Below, piece by piece: positions 1 to 10,887 of a stretch of DNA of 35,245 nucleotides (position 1 is the stretch's first letter; each line of letters begins with the position of its first letter). Under the pieces are notes generated by a model. That model ran no database searches and was not told where the DNA came from. It saw only the letters and a program-made list of their open reading frames with translations. The position numbers and the translations under genes were made by a program. Source of the DNA: Micrococcus sp. (GTDB lineage: Bacteria; Actinomycetota; Actinomycetes; Actinomycetales; Micrococcaceae); contig NZ_JAUNHR010000018.1 of assembly GCF_030523875.1 (NCBI RefSeq), forward strand, positions 1 through 35,245, given 5' to 3'.

Positions 1-92
1 GGCCGCGGGCGCCGCGGCTCTGGGGTCTGGCGACGATCCTCGTCGTCATCGCCGCCGGCGCGGCGCTCGCCAAGCCGCGCATGCAGGCCTGA
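1..92 (+). CDS. C-terminal end of an unidentified membrane protein (partial)
   Basis: The frame ending at the TGA at 90-92 is open back to the window edge. It gives about 29 residues: a hydrophobic stretch (LWGLATILVVIAAGAALA) and a short basic tail (KPRMQA). This looks like a final membrane helix with a positively charged end, presumably cytoplasmic. The gene starts outside the window, so its family cannot be named. It converges on the amino-acid ABC transporter operon, with a possible shared terminator between them. Confidence 0.5.
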   Translation, partial: PRAPRLWGLATILVVIAAGAALAKPRMQA

Positions 93-128
93 CGCCCGCC
101 CCCCCCGCTCGGGGCGAGACCCGGTGGC

Positions 129-156
129 GCCCCGCCCGGGTTCGCCGGTGCGGGGC
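129..156. terminator. Possible bidirectional terminator hairpin
   Basis: Six-base perfect arms GCCCCG (129-134) and CGGGGC (151-156) enclose a 16-base loop between two convergent genes (ends at 92 and 184). There is no T tract, as is usual in such GC-rich genomes. Placement is the main argument; the stem is short. Confidence 0.35.
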
Positions 157-183
157 CCCTCCTCGTGTGCCCGGAGGCGTCCG

Positions 184-984
184 TCAGAGGTCCACCTCGG
201 TGGGGTTGAGCACACGGCGCAGGAAGTCCTGCGTGCGCGGCTCCTTGGGGTCGGCGATGACGGCCGAGGCCGGTCCGGACTCCACCACCACGCCGCCGTC
301 CATGAACACCACGCGGTCCGCCACCTCGCGGGCGAAGCCCATCTCGTGGGTGACCACGAGCATGGTCATGCCCTCGTGGGCCAGGTGGCGCATGATCGAG
401 AGCACGTCGCCCACGGTCTCGGGGTCGAGCGCCGACGTCGGCTCGTCGAACAGCATGAGCTGGGGGTCCATCGCCAGGGCGCGGGCGATCGCCACGCGCT
501 GCTGCTGGCCGCCGGAGAGCTGGTCCGGGTAGCGCTCGGCGAGCTCGCCGAGGCCCACGCGCTCCAGCTGACGCCGGGCGACGTCGCGGGCCTCGCCGGC
601 GGAGCGCTTGAGGACCTTGATCTGGGCCACGGTGCAGTTCTCCATCACCGTCAGGTGCGGGAACAGGTTGAACTGCTGGAACACCATGCCCACGTGCTGG
701 CGGAGGGAGTCCAGGTCCACGTCCTCGTCCGTGACGGTGAACTCGCCGACCCGCACGGTCCCGGAGTCGGGCGTCTCTAGGAGGTTGACGCAGCGCAGCA
801 GCGTGGACTTGCCGGAGCCGGAGGGGCCGATCAGGCACACGACCTCGCCGGGGGCGACCTCGAGGTCGATGCCCCGGAGGACGTGGTTGGAGCCGTAGGA
901 CTTGTTCAGCCCGGAGACCGTCACGCCGGCGGCGTCCACGGCGGGCGCCTCGGCGGCGGGGGCGGCGGGGGTCTGCTGGGTCAT
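184..984 (-). CDS. Polar amino-acid ABC transporter, ATP-binding protein (GlnQ/HisP family)
   Basis: This 266-residue cytoplasmic ATPase should power import of a polar amino acid. Walker A is GPSGSGKST (about 53-61), the Q-loop is in [12 protein letters not shown] (about 101), the signature is LSGGQQQR (about 156-163) and Walker B is [12 protein letters not shown] (about 176). The H-loop lies in [22 protein letters not shown]. These are typical of the PAAT family (GlnQ, ArtP, HisP). An Ala/Pro-rich segment of about 20 residues precedes the conserved start, so the true start could be slightly downstream. It is the last gene of a three-gene operon and begins one base after the permease stop. 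Substrate (glutamine, glutamate, arginine or similar) cannot be read from the ATPase. Confidence 0.95.
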   Translation of the reverse strand: MTQQTPAAPAAEAPAVDAAGVTVSGLNKSYGSNHVLRGIDLEVAPGEVVCLIGPSGSGKSTLLRCVNLLETPDSGTVRVGEFTVTDEDVDLDSLRQHVGMVFQQFNLFPHLTVMENCTVAQIKVLKRSAGEARDVARRQLERVGLGELAERYPDQLSGGQQQRVAIARALAMDPQLMLFDEPTSALDPETVGDVLSIMRHLAHEGMTMLVVTHEMGFAREVADRVVFMDGGVVVESGPASAVIADPKEPRTQDFLRRVLNPTEVDL

Positions 985-985
985 C

Positions 986-1816
986 TCACTTGGCCTTCCG
1001 GGAGGAGCGCGCCTCGAAGCGGCGCGCCAGGAGGGACAGGGGCACGGTGATCACGAGGTAGCACAGGCCGGCCACCAGGATCGGGGTCATGCCCGCGTCC
1101 AGGGCGGAGATGCCGTCGCGGCCGAACTTGGTGAGCTCGTACTCGTGGGCGGCCAGGCCCAGCACGTAGACCAGCGAGGAGTCCTTGGTGAGCAGGATGA
1201 CCTCGTTGGTCAGTGGGGGCAGCACGATCCGGAACGCCTGCGGGATCACGATGGTCACCATGGCGCGCCAGTGGGGCATGCCCAGGGAGCGGGCGGCCTC
1301 CATCTGGCCCTTCGGGACGGCCTGCAGGCCGGCGCGCAGGGTCTCGGCGATGTACGCGGCGGACACCATGCCCAGTGCCGCCATCACGACGACGGGGATC
1401 GGCCAGGAGACGCCGAACGCGAAGGGCACGCCGTAGCCGAAGGCCAGGAACACGAGCAGCGCGGGGACGCCGCGGAAGAACTCGACGTACGCCGTCGCGA
1501 GCCAGCGGTACGGGGCGAACGAGCTCATGCGCATGAGCGCCAGCAGGATGCCGCCGAGCAGGCCCACCACGAACGAGGTGGCCGTGTAGAACAGCGTGTT
1601 GCCCAGGCCCACGAGGAGGATGTTCGGGAACATGGGGGCCACGGCCCCGAAGTTGAACACGTTCTCCGCGAGCGTGGACCAGTCGATCAGCAGCGCGAGC
1701 ACCACGAGGGCGAGGACGAGGACCGCCGCCTGGACGGCGATCGAGAGGGTGCGACGGCGGCGCGCGCGGCCCGGGCGGGGCGCGGCGGCGGTCGGGGCGG
1801 GGGCCTGGGTGCTCAC
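986..1816 (-). CDS. Polar amino-acid ABC transporter, permease
   Basis: This 276-residue inner-membrane permease belongs to the HisM/GlnP family. It has a basic cytoplasmic N-terminus, a first helix ([20 protein letters not shown]) and several further helices. The EAA-type coupling motif is in [20 protein letters not shown], followed by [20 protein letters not shown], the classic C-terminal block of the family. I chose GTG at 1816 because it overlaps the binding-protein stop as GTGA. The open frame continues far upstream, but that part is an Arg/Gly-rich shadow of the neighbouring gene. One permease is present, so the pore is probably a homodimer. Confidence 0.93.
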   Translation of the reverse strand: MSTQAPAPTAAAPRPGRARRRRTLSIAVQAAVLVLALVVLALLIDWSTLAENVFNFGAVAPMFPNILLVGLGNTLFYTATSFVVGLLGGILLALMRMSSFAPYRWLATAYVEFFRGVPALLVFLAFGYGVPFAFGVSWPIPVVVMAALGMVSAAYIAETLRAGLQAVPKGQMEAARSLGMPHWRAMVTIVIPQAFRIVLPPLTNEVILLTKDSSLVYVLGLAAHEYELTKFGRDGISALDAGMTPILVAGLCYLVITVPLSLLARRFEARSSRKAK

Positions 1817-2634
1817 TGGTAGTCCTCCTGCACGGTCCCGAACCACTTCTGCTGCAGCTCGGCGAGGGTGCCGTCGTTGCGGAGGTTCTGGAGGGAGCGG
1901 TTGATCGCCGAGCCGAGCTGCGCCTTCTCCGGGGCCACGGCCATGCCGAGCTGCTCGCCGGTGGGCAGGGACTCGACGACCTCGAAGCGGGGGTCGTCCT
2001 TCAGGCTGTAGAGGAGGACCGACTGGTTGCCCAGCAGGGCGTCCACGGTGCCGGCCTGCAGCGCCTGGACCTGCATGCCGCCGTCCTCGAACTGCACGGT
2101 GTCCAGGCCCGCCTGCTGGGCGTACTCCTCGCCCGTGGTGGCCGCCTGGGCGCCCACGCGGGCCCCCTTGGCGGACTCGACGTCCGTGATCCCCGAGTCC
2201 TTGTTCGCCACCAGGACGAGGTCGTCGTCGAGGTAGGGGAGGGTGAACGCCATGACGCGCTGGCGCGCCTCGGTGATGGAGATGGACGAGGCGTTCAGGT
2301 CGCAGCCGGTGAGGGACGCGCCGGACTCGACGGCCTCGAACGAGGTGTCCACGAACTCCACGCCGAGGCCGAGGTCCTCGGCGAGCGCGCGGACGAGCTC
2401 GACGTCGTAGCCCGTGAGCTCGCCGTTCTGCTCGAACTCGAACGGCGGGTAGGGGATGTCCGCGCACGCGGTGAGCGTGCCGGGGCTGACGAGACCGTAG
2501 GTCTCCGAGAGGTCGCCCTCGGCGGTGATGCCGGCCGAGGCCGAGTCGCCGCCGATGACGGCGCAGCCGCTGAGCGCCGCGGCGCTCGCGCCGAGGGTCA
2601 GGGCGCCGAGGGCGCGGGTGGTGAAGCGGGACAT
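1813..2634 (-). CDS. Amino-acid ABC transporter, substrate-binding lipoprotein (SBP_bac_3 family)
   Basis: This 273-residue exported solute receptor is the first gene of the operon. Residues 1-24 form a lipoprotein signal with lipobox ALSGC, so the mature protein should be anchored through Cys24. The binding fold shows family landmarks: ADIPYPPFEFEQNGELTGYDVEL at the start of lobe 1, the CDLNASSISITEARQRVMAFTLPY region that normally contains the ligand-contacting Arg, and VDALLGNQSVLLY in lobe 2. It ends EDYQ and its stop overlaps the permease GTG. The length is normal. The ligand is probably a polar or charged amino acid; this is inferred from family and operon only. Confidence 0.93.
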   Translation of the reverse strand: MSRFTTRALGALTLGASAAALSGCAVIGGDSASAGITAEGDLSETYGLVSPGTLTACADIPYPPFEFEQNGELTGYDVELVRALAEDLGLGVEFVDTSFEAVESGASLTGCDLNASSISITEARQRVMAFTLPYLDDDLVLVANKDSGITDVESAKGARVGAQAATTGEEYAQQAGLDTVQFEDGGMQVQALQAGTVDALLGNQSVLLYSLKDDPRFEVVESLPTGEQLGMAVAPEKAQLGSAINRSLQNLRNDGTLAELQQKWFGTVQEDYQ

Positions 2635-2709
2635 GGGTGCCTTCCGAGGCGGCCGGGGCCGACAGGGGTCAGGGGACCGCGGGGGCGAGCCCGTGGGGGA
2701 CAGGGCGCC

Positions 2710-2715
2710 AGCCTA
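2710..2715 (-). promoter_or_regulatory. Candidate -10 of the amino-acid importer operon
   Basis: Read on the minus strand this is TAGGCT, about 75 bases upstream of the lipoprotein ATG. It predicts a leader of roughly 70 bases ending in a GGAAGG-like ribosome site. No convincing -35 is visible. Between here and 2820 a small hairpin (TCGGCC GGGC GGCCGA, 2792-2807) could end the upstream Clp-N gene. Confidence 0.4.
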
Positions 2716-2820
2716 GGCGGTGGCTGCCCTCTCCCGGCGCGGTGCGACGTCACGGCCGCGAATGTGACCTCCGTGACGGTCCCGGAGGGCCTCGGCCGGG
2801 CGGCCGACGCGGGCCGGCGC

Positions 2821-3990
2821 TCAGCCGCGCTCGGCGGCCAGGGAGGCGAGCGACTGGAGGTGCTGGGCCACGGCCCAGGCCTGCGGCCAGCGGGTGGCCC
2901 GGTCCGCGAGCGCGTCGCGGCGGCGCACGGTGCGGCGCACGCGCACGAGGCGCACGCGGGTGCCCTCGCCGCTGAGGACCTCGTGGCCGGGGTAGTCCAC
3001 CGGGCGCTCCGGCCCCGGGCCCGAGTCCGGGGTGAGGACGAAGACGTAGGCGCCGGCGAGGGCCCCGGAGTAGTCGCGGGAGTCCGGCCTGCGGGTGCCG
3101 TCCTCGGCCAGCGGGCCGGAGCGGTGCTCGTCCAGGACCTCGACCCAGCGGATGCGGTGGGTGCCGTCCGGGCCGGCCGCCTCCGAGGGGAAGAGCTGCC
3201 GGATGGAGCGGTGGGACCCGCCGCGGCCGGCCCTCTCCCGCACGGAGGTGACCACGCCGAACGCGTCGTCGACCTCCGCCTCCGCCGGCTGGGCGGTGAC
3301 GGCGCGGATTTGCTCCGGGTCGCGCAGCAGGCGCGTCACGTGCTCCTGCGGCGCGGAGACGAACCACTCGGCGCCGAGGCTGGTCAGGCGGCCGGCGCGA
3401 CCGGCCATGGCGCCGGAGGTGCGGATGCCGTCCGGCGGGGTGAGGGCGGCGACGGGCGTCAGGCAGCCCGCGGGGGTCACGGCCAGCTCGGCGCCCGGCA
3501 GCCGCATGTCCGGGGCGTCCCCGGCGGCGCGCAGGGACCGGCGCAGCGCGTCCACGTCCACGTCGGCGGCGGCCACGAGCGCGGAGACGACGCCGGCGGG
3601 CTCCTGGAGGAGCTCGAGCGCCCAGGCGGTCTCGGCCAGGGGGTGGCCGCGGCCGGGGAGCATCCCCTCGGACGCGGAGGACAGCGGCAGGGTGGACGCC
3701 CCGCCCTTGTCGAGCGCGGCCAGCGGGGCGCGGGGGACGCGCCCCTCCCGGGCGACGTCCGTGCCCACGGCGCGCAGCTGGCGGCCCGCGCGCACCGCGG
3801 CGCCGCGGCGGGCGGCCTCGAGGGAGAGCCCGTGACGGGACGCGATGCGGGCGGCCGGTCCGCCGGAGGACAGGACCCCGAGGAACAGGTGCTCCGGGTC
3901 CACCCGCGGGGCCGAGACGCGCAGCGCCTCGCGCCAGGCGCCGGAGAGGAGCACGGCCGTGCGGCGCCAGTCGGCGGGGTCCTGGGCCAT
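2821..3990 (-). CDS. Clp-N domain protein without an ATPase module
   Basis: This is a 389-residue protein. The N-terminal 170 or so residues resemble the Clp N-terminal double repeat: [31 protein letters not shown], then a later segment [20 protein letters not shown] with [12 protein letters not shown]. ClpB and ClpC use this domain to bind substrates and adaptors. There is no Walker A or B motif anywhere, so it is not an unfoldase. The remaining 220 residues (including [19 protein letters not shown]) match no family I recognise and lack membrane helices. The start is ATG at 3990 with AAAGGAG at 3995-4001. It lies near clpB, separated by the YihY gene, which suggests but does not prove a role with Clp machines. 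Confidence 0.75.
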   Translation of the reverse strand: MAQDPADWRRTAVLLSGAWREALRVSAPRVDPEHLFLGVLSSGGPAARIASRHGLSLEAARRGAAVRAGRQLRAVGTDVAREGRVPRAPLAALDKGGASTLPLSSASEGMLPGRGHPLAETAWALELLQEPAGVVSALVAAADVDVDALRRSLRAAGDAPDMRLPGAELAVTPAGCLTPVAALTPPDGIRTSGAMAGRAGRLTSLGAEWFVSAPQEHVTRLLRDPEQIRAVTAQPAEAEVDDAFGVVTSVRERAGRGGSHRSIRQLFPSEAAGPDGTHRIRWVEVLDEHRSGPLAEDGTRRPDSRDYSGALAGAYVFVLTPDSGPGPERPVDYPGHEVLSGEGTRVRLVRVRRTVRRRDALADRATRWPQAWAVAQHLQSLASLAAERG

Positions 3991-4097
3991 GGTGCTCCTT
4001 TCGCGGGCGGAGGGCCTTCGGGGGAGCGGGCGGCCCTGTCGGAGAGGGTATCGAATCCGGGGCCCCGTCCGCGCCGGGAGGGCGGCCGGACCCCTCC

Positions 4098-5336
4098 TCA
4101 GCGCCCGTTCTCGTGGTCCGTGTCCGGGCGGGGGCCGTCGGGGGCGGCGTCGGGGTCCACGCGCATGCGTCCGACGTGGGCCTCCTCGTGCTCCGGCGCC
4201 GCGTGGAAGGGCGTGCCGGAGGTGAGGTCCGCGGGGGAGCGGCGGGGGGCGTCCACGGAGAACAGGCCGCCCTCCTCGGCCAGCAGCGGGGTGCGGCGGG
4301 CCGTGAGGGGCTCCCCGGAGCGGGCGGCCTCCGTGACCAGGTGGCCCAGTCGGCGGTAGCGGCGCTGGACCCGGTCCAGCTCCTCGAGCATCCGGGTGTG
4401 CCGCGTGGCCAGCTGCAGCTCGTCCGCGGCGTCCGCGCCGACGGCCAGCTGCCGGGCGCGCAGCATCTCCGCGTCCAGCGCGGCGCCGGCCATCATGACG
4501 ATGCACGCCAGCCACACGAGCGCGAGGACGCCGATGGCCGAGTTGATCCGGCCCACGATCTCCAGCTGCCCGAACCGGTCCGTGATCCACCCGAGCACCA
4601 GGGCGGCCGCGAACAGCAGGGCCACCACGCTCACGGCGCCCAGCGAGAGCGGCCGGTAGCGCGGCGGCCGGACGTTCGGGCCGCGCCGGTAGGCCAGGGT
4701 CACCGCGAGCATGATGAGCACGAGGATCACGGGCCACTTGACCAGGTTCCACGTGCGCACGGTGGCCTCGGCCAGGCCCACGGCCTCGCCGAGCCGCGCG
4801 GAGAGGTCCCCGCCGACGACCACGAGGACCGCCACCAGCACCACGCCCAGCATGAGGGCGAGGGTCTCGACGAAGAGCACCAGGCGGAACTGCAGCAGCG
4901 TGCGCCCCTCCCGCGTGTCGTAGATCCGGTGCATCGCCCGGTGGAAGGCGCCCACGGCGCCGGAGGCGGAGAACACGGCGCCCAGCACGCCCAGGGTCAC
5001 GGCCAAGGGGCCCGTGGCGGAGGAGCCGAGGCTGAGGATCCACTCCCGGACGACGTCGGCGGACAGGGAGGGCCAGACCTCGGAGGCCAGGCCGGCCGCC
5101 GCGTCCACCGTGCTCTGCCGCACGCCCAGCAGGGAGACGAGCGAGACGAGGGCCACGAGCGTGGGCAGCAGGGACAGGGCGCCGAAGAACGTCATGGCGG
5201 CGGCCACGTCCCACACCTGGATGTCCATCAGCCGGTTCCACGTCCTGCCCAGCACGTAGAGCAGGGACGGGCGAGGGCGCTCCCAGGTGCGGAGCGGGCC
5301 CCTGCGGCCGGACGGCGGGGGAGCGGCGGAGGACAT
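4098..5336 (-). CDS. YihY/virulence factor BrkB family membrane protein
   Basis: A 412-residue integral membrane protein of the YihY (formerly 'ribonuclease BN') family; its biochemical role is not settled. The N-terminal signature [26 protein letters not shown] is characteristic. About six membrane helices follow, including [51 protein letters not shown] and [18 protein letters not shown]. The last 110 or so residues are a hydrophilic, charged cytoplasmic tail. ATG at 5336 was chosen because a TACCGT -10 sits exactly six bases upstream and there is no Shine-Dalgarno, which predicts a leaderless mRNA. It is divergent from clpB. Confidence 0.9.
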   Translation of the reverse strand: MSSAAPPPSGRRGPLRTWERPRPSLLYVLGRTWNRLMDIQVWDVAAAMTFFGALSLLPTLVALVSLVSLLGVRQSTVDAAAGLASEVWPSLSADVVREWILSLGSSATGPLAVTLGVLGAVFSASGAVGAFHRAMHRIYDTREGRTLLQFRLVLFVETLALMLGVVLVAVLVVVGGDLSARLGEAVGLAEATVRTWNLVKWPVILVLIMLAVTLAYRRGPNVRPPRYRPLSLGAVSVVALLFAAALVLGWITDRFGQLEIVGRINSAIGVLALVWLACIVMMAGAALDAEMLRARQLAVGADAADELQLATRHTRMLEELDRVQRRYRRLGHLVTEAARSGEPLTARRTPLLAEEGGLFSVDAPRRSPADLTSGTPFHAAPEHEEAHVGRMRVDPDAAPDGPRPDTDHENGR

Positions 5337-5342
5337 GCGGAC

Positions 5343-5348
5343 ACGGTA
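5343..5348 (-). promoter_or_regulatory. -10 box of a leaderless promoter (YihY gene)
   Basis: Minus-strand TACCGT is followed by six bases (GTCCGC) and the ATG at 5336. This spacing puts transcription start at or next to the start codon. The same hexamer and spacing recur at 25078-25083. Confidence 0.55.
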
Positions 5349-5373
5349 GCGCCGTCGGGGGGGGCAGCGCCCC

Positions 5374-5399
5374 GGAATAACCCGCCCGCGGGAGAAGTT
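5374..5399 (+). promoter_or_regulatory. SigR/SigH-like (thiol/heat stress sigma factor) promoter of clpB
   Basis: GGAAT (5374-5378), exactly 18 bases, then GTT (5397-5399) reproduces the GGAAT-N18-GTT consensus known for Streptomyces SigR and mycobacterial SigH. It lies 46 bases before the clpB start. clpB is a known SigH target in mycobacteria. The match is read directly; use by a sigma factor here is inferred. Confidence 0.65.
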
Positions 5400-5417
5400 G
5401 AGCAGGACAGACTCAAG
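5397..5417. promoter_or_regulatory. HAIR operator (HspR-binding inverted repeat) at clpB
   Basis: The sequence is GTTGAGC, seven bases, ACTCAAG. The HAIR consensus is CTTGAGT-N7-ACTCAAG: the right arm matches 7 of 7 and the left 5 of 7. The left arm contains the GTT that serves as -10 of the SigR-like promoter, so bound HspR would cover the promoter. hspR itself is not in the window. Confidence 0.85.
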
Positions 5418-5444
5418 CCCGACTCCGAAGGAGCCCACCCCACC

Positions 5445-8054
<2,610 letters not shown>

Positions 8055-8060
8055 GGGCGG

Positions 8061-8630
8061 TCAGAGGGCGGTGGCCAGGACCGCCGCGCCGAGGCCGTAG
8101 GCCACGGCCGCGGTGAACCCGGTGTAGAGGACGATCGCCACGACCTGCCAGGCCATCACCCGGGGGGTCGAGGCGCCGAAGGAGACCATGGCCGGGGCGG
8201 CCACGTGGCCGGGGACGAGGAACCACGGGCCCAGCAGGCTCAGCCCGGCCACGCCCCACGCCTCGAACCGGCGGCGCAGCGCGCTGCGCTTGGCGTCGTC
8301 GGCGGGCACCCCGGGTGCGGCGGCCGGGGCGTCGGCGACGACGTCGGACGCCCGGGTCTCCTCGGCCGCACGGCGGGCGGCGACGCGGGCGGTCACAGCA
8401 CCGCGCATCCCGGCGGCGGCGCGGACCAGCAGCCACACCGCGAGCAGGTTGCCCAGCACGGCGGCGGGCACGGCCAGCCACGGGCTCACCCCGGCGATCA
8501 CGGCGATCAGCGCGGCGCCCTCGCCCTCCACGAACGGGATCAGGCTGACCAGGAACACGCCCACGCCCTGCAGGGCCTCGGGCAGGCCGGTGACGAAGTC
8601 GCGGGCGAGGGTCACGAGGTCGGTGATCAT
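8061..8630 (-). CDS. Small multidrug export protein family (COG2426-like) membrane protein
   Basis: This 189-residue membrane protein resembles the 'putative small multi-drug export' family (PF06695); the function of that family is poorly tested. The N-terminal half has LVSLIPFVEGEGAALIAVIAG and SPWLAVPAAVLGNLLAVWLL, matching the family's E-G-x-P/loop and 'AVLGN' features. A hydrophilic insert of about 50 residues, rich in Ala, Arg and Asp, follows, then two or three more helices ending in YTGFTAAVAYGLGAAVLATAL. ATG at 8630 has AAGGAGGA four bases upstream. It is convergent with clpB (six bases apart) and divergent from the DesK-like kinase, so the kinase's regulator could control it. Confidence 0.7.
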   Translation of the reverse strand: MITDLVTLARDFVTGLPEALQGVGVFLVSLIPFVEGEGAALIAVIAGVSPWLAVPAAVLGNLLAVWLLVRAAAGMRGAVTARVAARRAAEETRASDVVADAPAAAPGVPADDAKRSALRRRFEAWGVAGLSLLGPWFLVPGHVAAPAMVSFGASTPRVMAWQVVAIVLYTGFTAAVAYGLGAAVLATAL

Positions 8631-8791
8631 GGGGTCCTCCTTCAGGGGCCGCCCGCCGGATGCGGCGGGGCGGGGTCGGTGCGGGCTCGGCCGGGGCTCC
8701 CCGACCTGCTGGCACCAGCCTCGCCGGGCCGCACGGCGCCCAGAAGTGCCGTCCCGTCAGGGCCTGGCGGGAGGTTCCGCCCGTCCGACCG

Positions 8792-8803
8792 TGACATCTG
8801 TCA
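8792..8803. promoter_or_regulatory. Inverted repeat TGACA-TC-TGTCA upstream of the DesK-like kinase
   Basis: Perfect five-base arms with a two-base spacer, centred about 25 bases before the predicted transcription start at 8823. It lies between the -35 and -10 regions, a position more typical of repression than activation. It is a candidate site for the paired NarL-type regulator. Confidence 0.45.
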
Positions 8804-8809
8804 TGCCCC

Positions 8810-8815
8810 TACAGT
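8810..8815 (+). promoter_or_regulatory. -10 box of a leaderless promoter (DesK-like kinase)
   Basis: TACAGT, then seven bases, then the ATG at 8823. There is no Shine-Dalgarno before this ATG. Confidence 0.55.
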
Positions 8816-8822
8816 GCTGACC

Positions 8823-10175
8823 ATGCGCACCACCCCGCCCCGGTCCCCGGACGGCCTCACCGATGCCGCCCCCGACGCCCCCGGCACCCGCCCCACCGGG
8901 CAGCTGCCGACCGAGACCGCAGGCGCCGGGGAGGCCGCGCCCCTGGGGCGGGCCCCGGGACTGGCCAGCGCCTGGTGGTACACCGCTGCCGGCCTGTTGA
9001 TCGTGGTCTTCCTCTGCTCCGCCTGGGTGCCCGTCCCCCTGATGCTTGCGCTCCTGGACGAGCCGGGCCCGGACCGCCGCGCGGCGGTCGCCGGCGTCGT
9101 GGTCCTCGTGGTCCTGACCGCGGCGTCCCTGGGCGGGCAGGTGTGGGCGGTGCTGGCCCTGCGCGACCGTCCGCCGCAGCCGCGGACGTGGCCGTCACGA
9201 ACGCTGACCGCCGCGCTGCTCGTGCCGGGTCTCGCCCTGGCGTCCCTCGGGCTCCTGCTGGCCCCGGCGGCGGGGGTGGCCGCCTGGCTGCCGCTGCCCC
9301 TGTGGATCGGCGTCTGCCTCCTGGCCGGTCTGGTCCCCGAGCGGGACCGGCGGGGGGTCCTGACGCTCGGCGGCGCCGTGGTCCTGGCCGCCGCCGTGGC
9401 CACGGGCCTGCGCACCGAGGCCGGCCCGCGGGACAGCGTGTTGAGCGTCGCGTTCTTCCTGACGATGGTGCTCATCACCGTGCCGCCCACGGTGTGGTTC
9501 TGGCGGCTGATGCTCCGGCTCGAGGAGGCCCGGCGCCAGGCCGGTGACCTGGCCGTCACCCGCGAGCGGCTGCGGTTCGCCGCGGACCTGCACGACGTCC
9601 AGGGCCACCACCTCCAGGTGATCGCCCTCAAGGCTGAGCTCGCCGAGCGCCTCCTGGCCCGCGGCCGGGCCGAGGAGGCCGGACGTGCGCTCGCGGAGGT
9701 GCGCGGGATCGCCGCGGACGCCCTCGGGGAGACGCGCGCGCTCGTGCGCGACCTGCGCGCGGTGTCCCTGGCGGACGAGCTCGCCAACGCCGCGGACGTG
9801 CTCGCCGCCGCCGGCGCCGACGTCCAGGTCCGTGTGGATCCGGCGGCCGAGACGATCCCTGGCGCGGCCGGCCGGGCCCTCGGCCTGGCCGTCCGCGAGG
9901 CCACCACCAACGTCCTCCGCCACGCCCGCCCGCACCGCGTGGACGTCGTCCTCGAGCCCGACGGCGCCCATGCTGTGCGCCTGACCGTCCGCAACGACGG
10001 CGTCCCCGCCCCCGGGGACGTCGGCCCGGAGGGCGGCGCGACCGGCACCGGCCTGGTCGCCCTGGCCGACCGGGCCGCCGCCCTCGGCGGTCGCGCCGAG
10101 ACCGTCCACGAGGGCGGACGCTTCACCCTGACCGTCACGGTGCCGCGCGAGGCGGCCCGGGAGGAGGACCGATGA
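8823..10175 (+). CDS. Sensor histidine kinase, DesK/HisKA_3 type
   Basis: A 450-residue membrane sensor kinase. An N-terminal Pro/Ala-rich tail of about 45 residues leads into roughly five or six hydrophobic helices (about 50-220), for example AAGLLIVVFLCSAWVPVPLMLALL. The dimerisation/phosphoacceptor helix holds ADLHDVQGHHLQVIALKAE, with His257 the predicted phosphorylated residue. The ATPase domain has an N box (VREATTNVLRHA), a G1-like NDG and a G2 (GGATGTGLVALADRAAALGG). Its TGA overlaps the response-regulator ATG as ATGA. The start at 8823 is supported by the leaderless -10. No sensory domain outside the membrane is evident. The signal is unknown; members of this group often sense membrane or antibiotic stress. 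Confidence 0.92.
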   Translation: MRTTPPRSPDGLTDAAPDAPGTRPTGQLPTETAGAGEAAPLGRAPGLASAWWYTAAGLLIVVFLCSAWVPVPLMLALLDEPGPDRRAAVAGVVVLVVLTAASLGGQVWAVLALRDRPPQPRTWPSRTLTAALLVPGLALASLGLLLAPAAGVAAWLPLPLWIGVCLLAGLVPERDRRGVLTLGGAVVLAAAVATGLRTEAGPRDSVLSVAFFLTMVLITVPPTVWFWRLMLRLEEARRQAGDLAVTRERLRFAADLHDVQGHHLQVIALKAELAERLLARGRAEEAGRALAEVRGIAADALGETRALVRDLRAVSLADELANAADVLAAAGADVQVRVDPAAETIPGAAGRALGLAVREATTNVLRHARPHRVDVVLEPDGAHAVRLTVRNDGVPAPGDVGPEGGATGTGLVALADRAAALGGRAETVHEGGRFTLTVTVPREAAREEDR

Positions 10176-10786
10176 CCCCCGTGCCCATCCGCGTGCTCGT
10201 CGCCGACGACGAGGTGCTCATCCGCGGTGCCGTCGAGGCCCTGCTCGGGCTGGAGGAGGACATCGAGGTCCTCCCCGGCGCCTCCACGGGCGATGCCGCC
10301 GTGGCCGCCGCCCGCGAGCACCGCCCGGACGTCTGCCTGCTCGACCTCGAGATGCCCGGCCTGGACGGCGTCGACGCCGCCCGTGAGATCCTCCGCAGCG
10401 TCCCCGCCAAGGTCGTGATCTTCACCCGGCACGCGCGCCCCGGGGTGCTGCGGCGGGCGCTCGCGGACCAGGTGGCCGGGTTCGTGCCCAAGTCGACGCC
10501 GGCCGAGCAGCTCGCGGACGTGATCCGCCAGGTGGCCGCGGGGCGGCGCTACGTGGACCCCGAGATCGCCGCCTCGGCGCTCACAGCCGAGCGCAGCCCC
10601 CTGACCGACCGGGAGCTGGACGTCCTGCGCGAGGGCCGCCGGGCCGGGCGGGTGGAGGACATCGCCGCCGCCCTGCATCTGGCCCCCGGCACCGTGCGCA
10701 ACCACCTCTCCAGCGCCATCGGCAAGCTGGGCGTGCGGACGCGGCAGGAGGCCGCCCAGCGGGCATGGGAGGCCGGCTGGATCTGA
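10172..10786 (+). CDS. Response regulator, NarL/DesR type
   Basis: This 204-residue cytoplasmic regulator has an N-terminal receiver (VLVADDEVLIRGAVEALL; acidic pair in VADDE; phosphoacceptor Asp58 in CLLDLEMPG; Lys in FVPKSTP) and a C-terminal LuxR-type helix-turn-helix (LTDRELDVLREG, then AAALHLAPGTVRNHLSSAIGKLGVRT). It is translationally coupled to the kinase by an ATGA overlap. No ABC transporter adjoins this pair, unlike many DesKR-type systems, so targets are unclear. The palindrome at 8792-8803 suggests autoregulation and possibly control of the divergent membrane protein at 8630. Confidence 0.93.
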   Translation: MTPVPIRVLVADDEVLIRGAVEALLGLEEDIEVLPGASTGDAAVAAAREHRPDVCLLDLEMPGLDGVDAAREILRSVPAKVVIFTRHARPGVLRRALADQVAGFVPKSTPAEQLADVIRQVAAGRRYVDPEIAASALTAERSPLTDRELDVLREGRRAGRVEDIAAALHLAPGTVRNHLSSAIGKLGVRTRQEAAQRAWEAGWI

Positions 10787-10834
10787 GCCGTCGGGCCTGC
10801 CGTGGCGGGCCCGACGCCCTGCCCGGACACGCGC

Positions 10835-10870
10835 GACGGCGCCCGCCCCCGGGAGGGGACGGGCGCCGTC
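10835..10870. terminator. Bidirectional terminator hairpin
   Basis: An 11-base perfect stem, GACGGCGCCCG (10835-10845) and CGGGCGCCGTC (10860-10870), with a 14-base C/G-rich loop that can extend the stem. It sits between convergent genes ending at 10786 and 10888. There is no T tract. Confidence 0.75.
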
Positions 10871-10887
10871 GTCGTGGGAGTGCCGGG

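Noticed and set aside
1817..2467. Upstream extension of the amino-acid permease frame
   Set aside because: It is antisense-like GC-rich shadow of the lipoprotein gene; the GTGA overlap at 1813-1816 fixes the start.
2749..2768. GTCAC-N10-GTGAC as a CRP/GlxR-type operator
   Set aside because: Spacer is ten bases, not six, and arm order is reversed from TGTGA-N6-TCACA; no support.
2821..3990. Truncated ClpC or ClpB copy
   Set aside because: The frame is intact, has its own Shine-Dalgarno and a unique C-terminal region; no remnant of Walker motifs.
4113..5444. Long open frame running into clpB from upstream
   Set aside because: Arg/His/Gly-rich shadow with no homology; the YihY gene occupies the other strand. 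clpB begins at 5445 with a Shine-Dalgarno.
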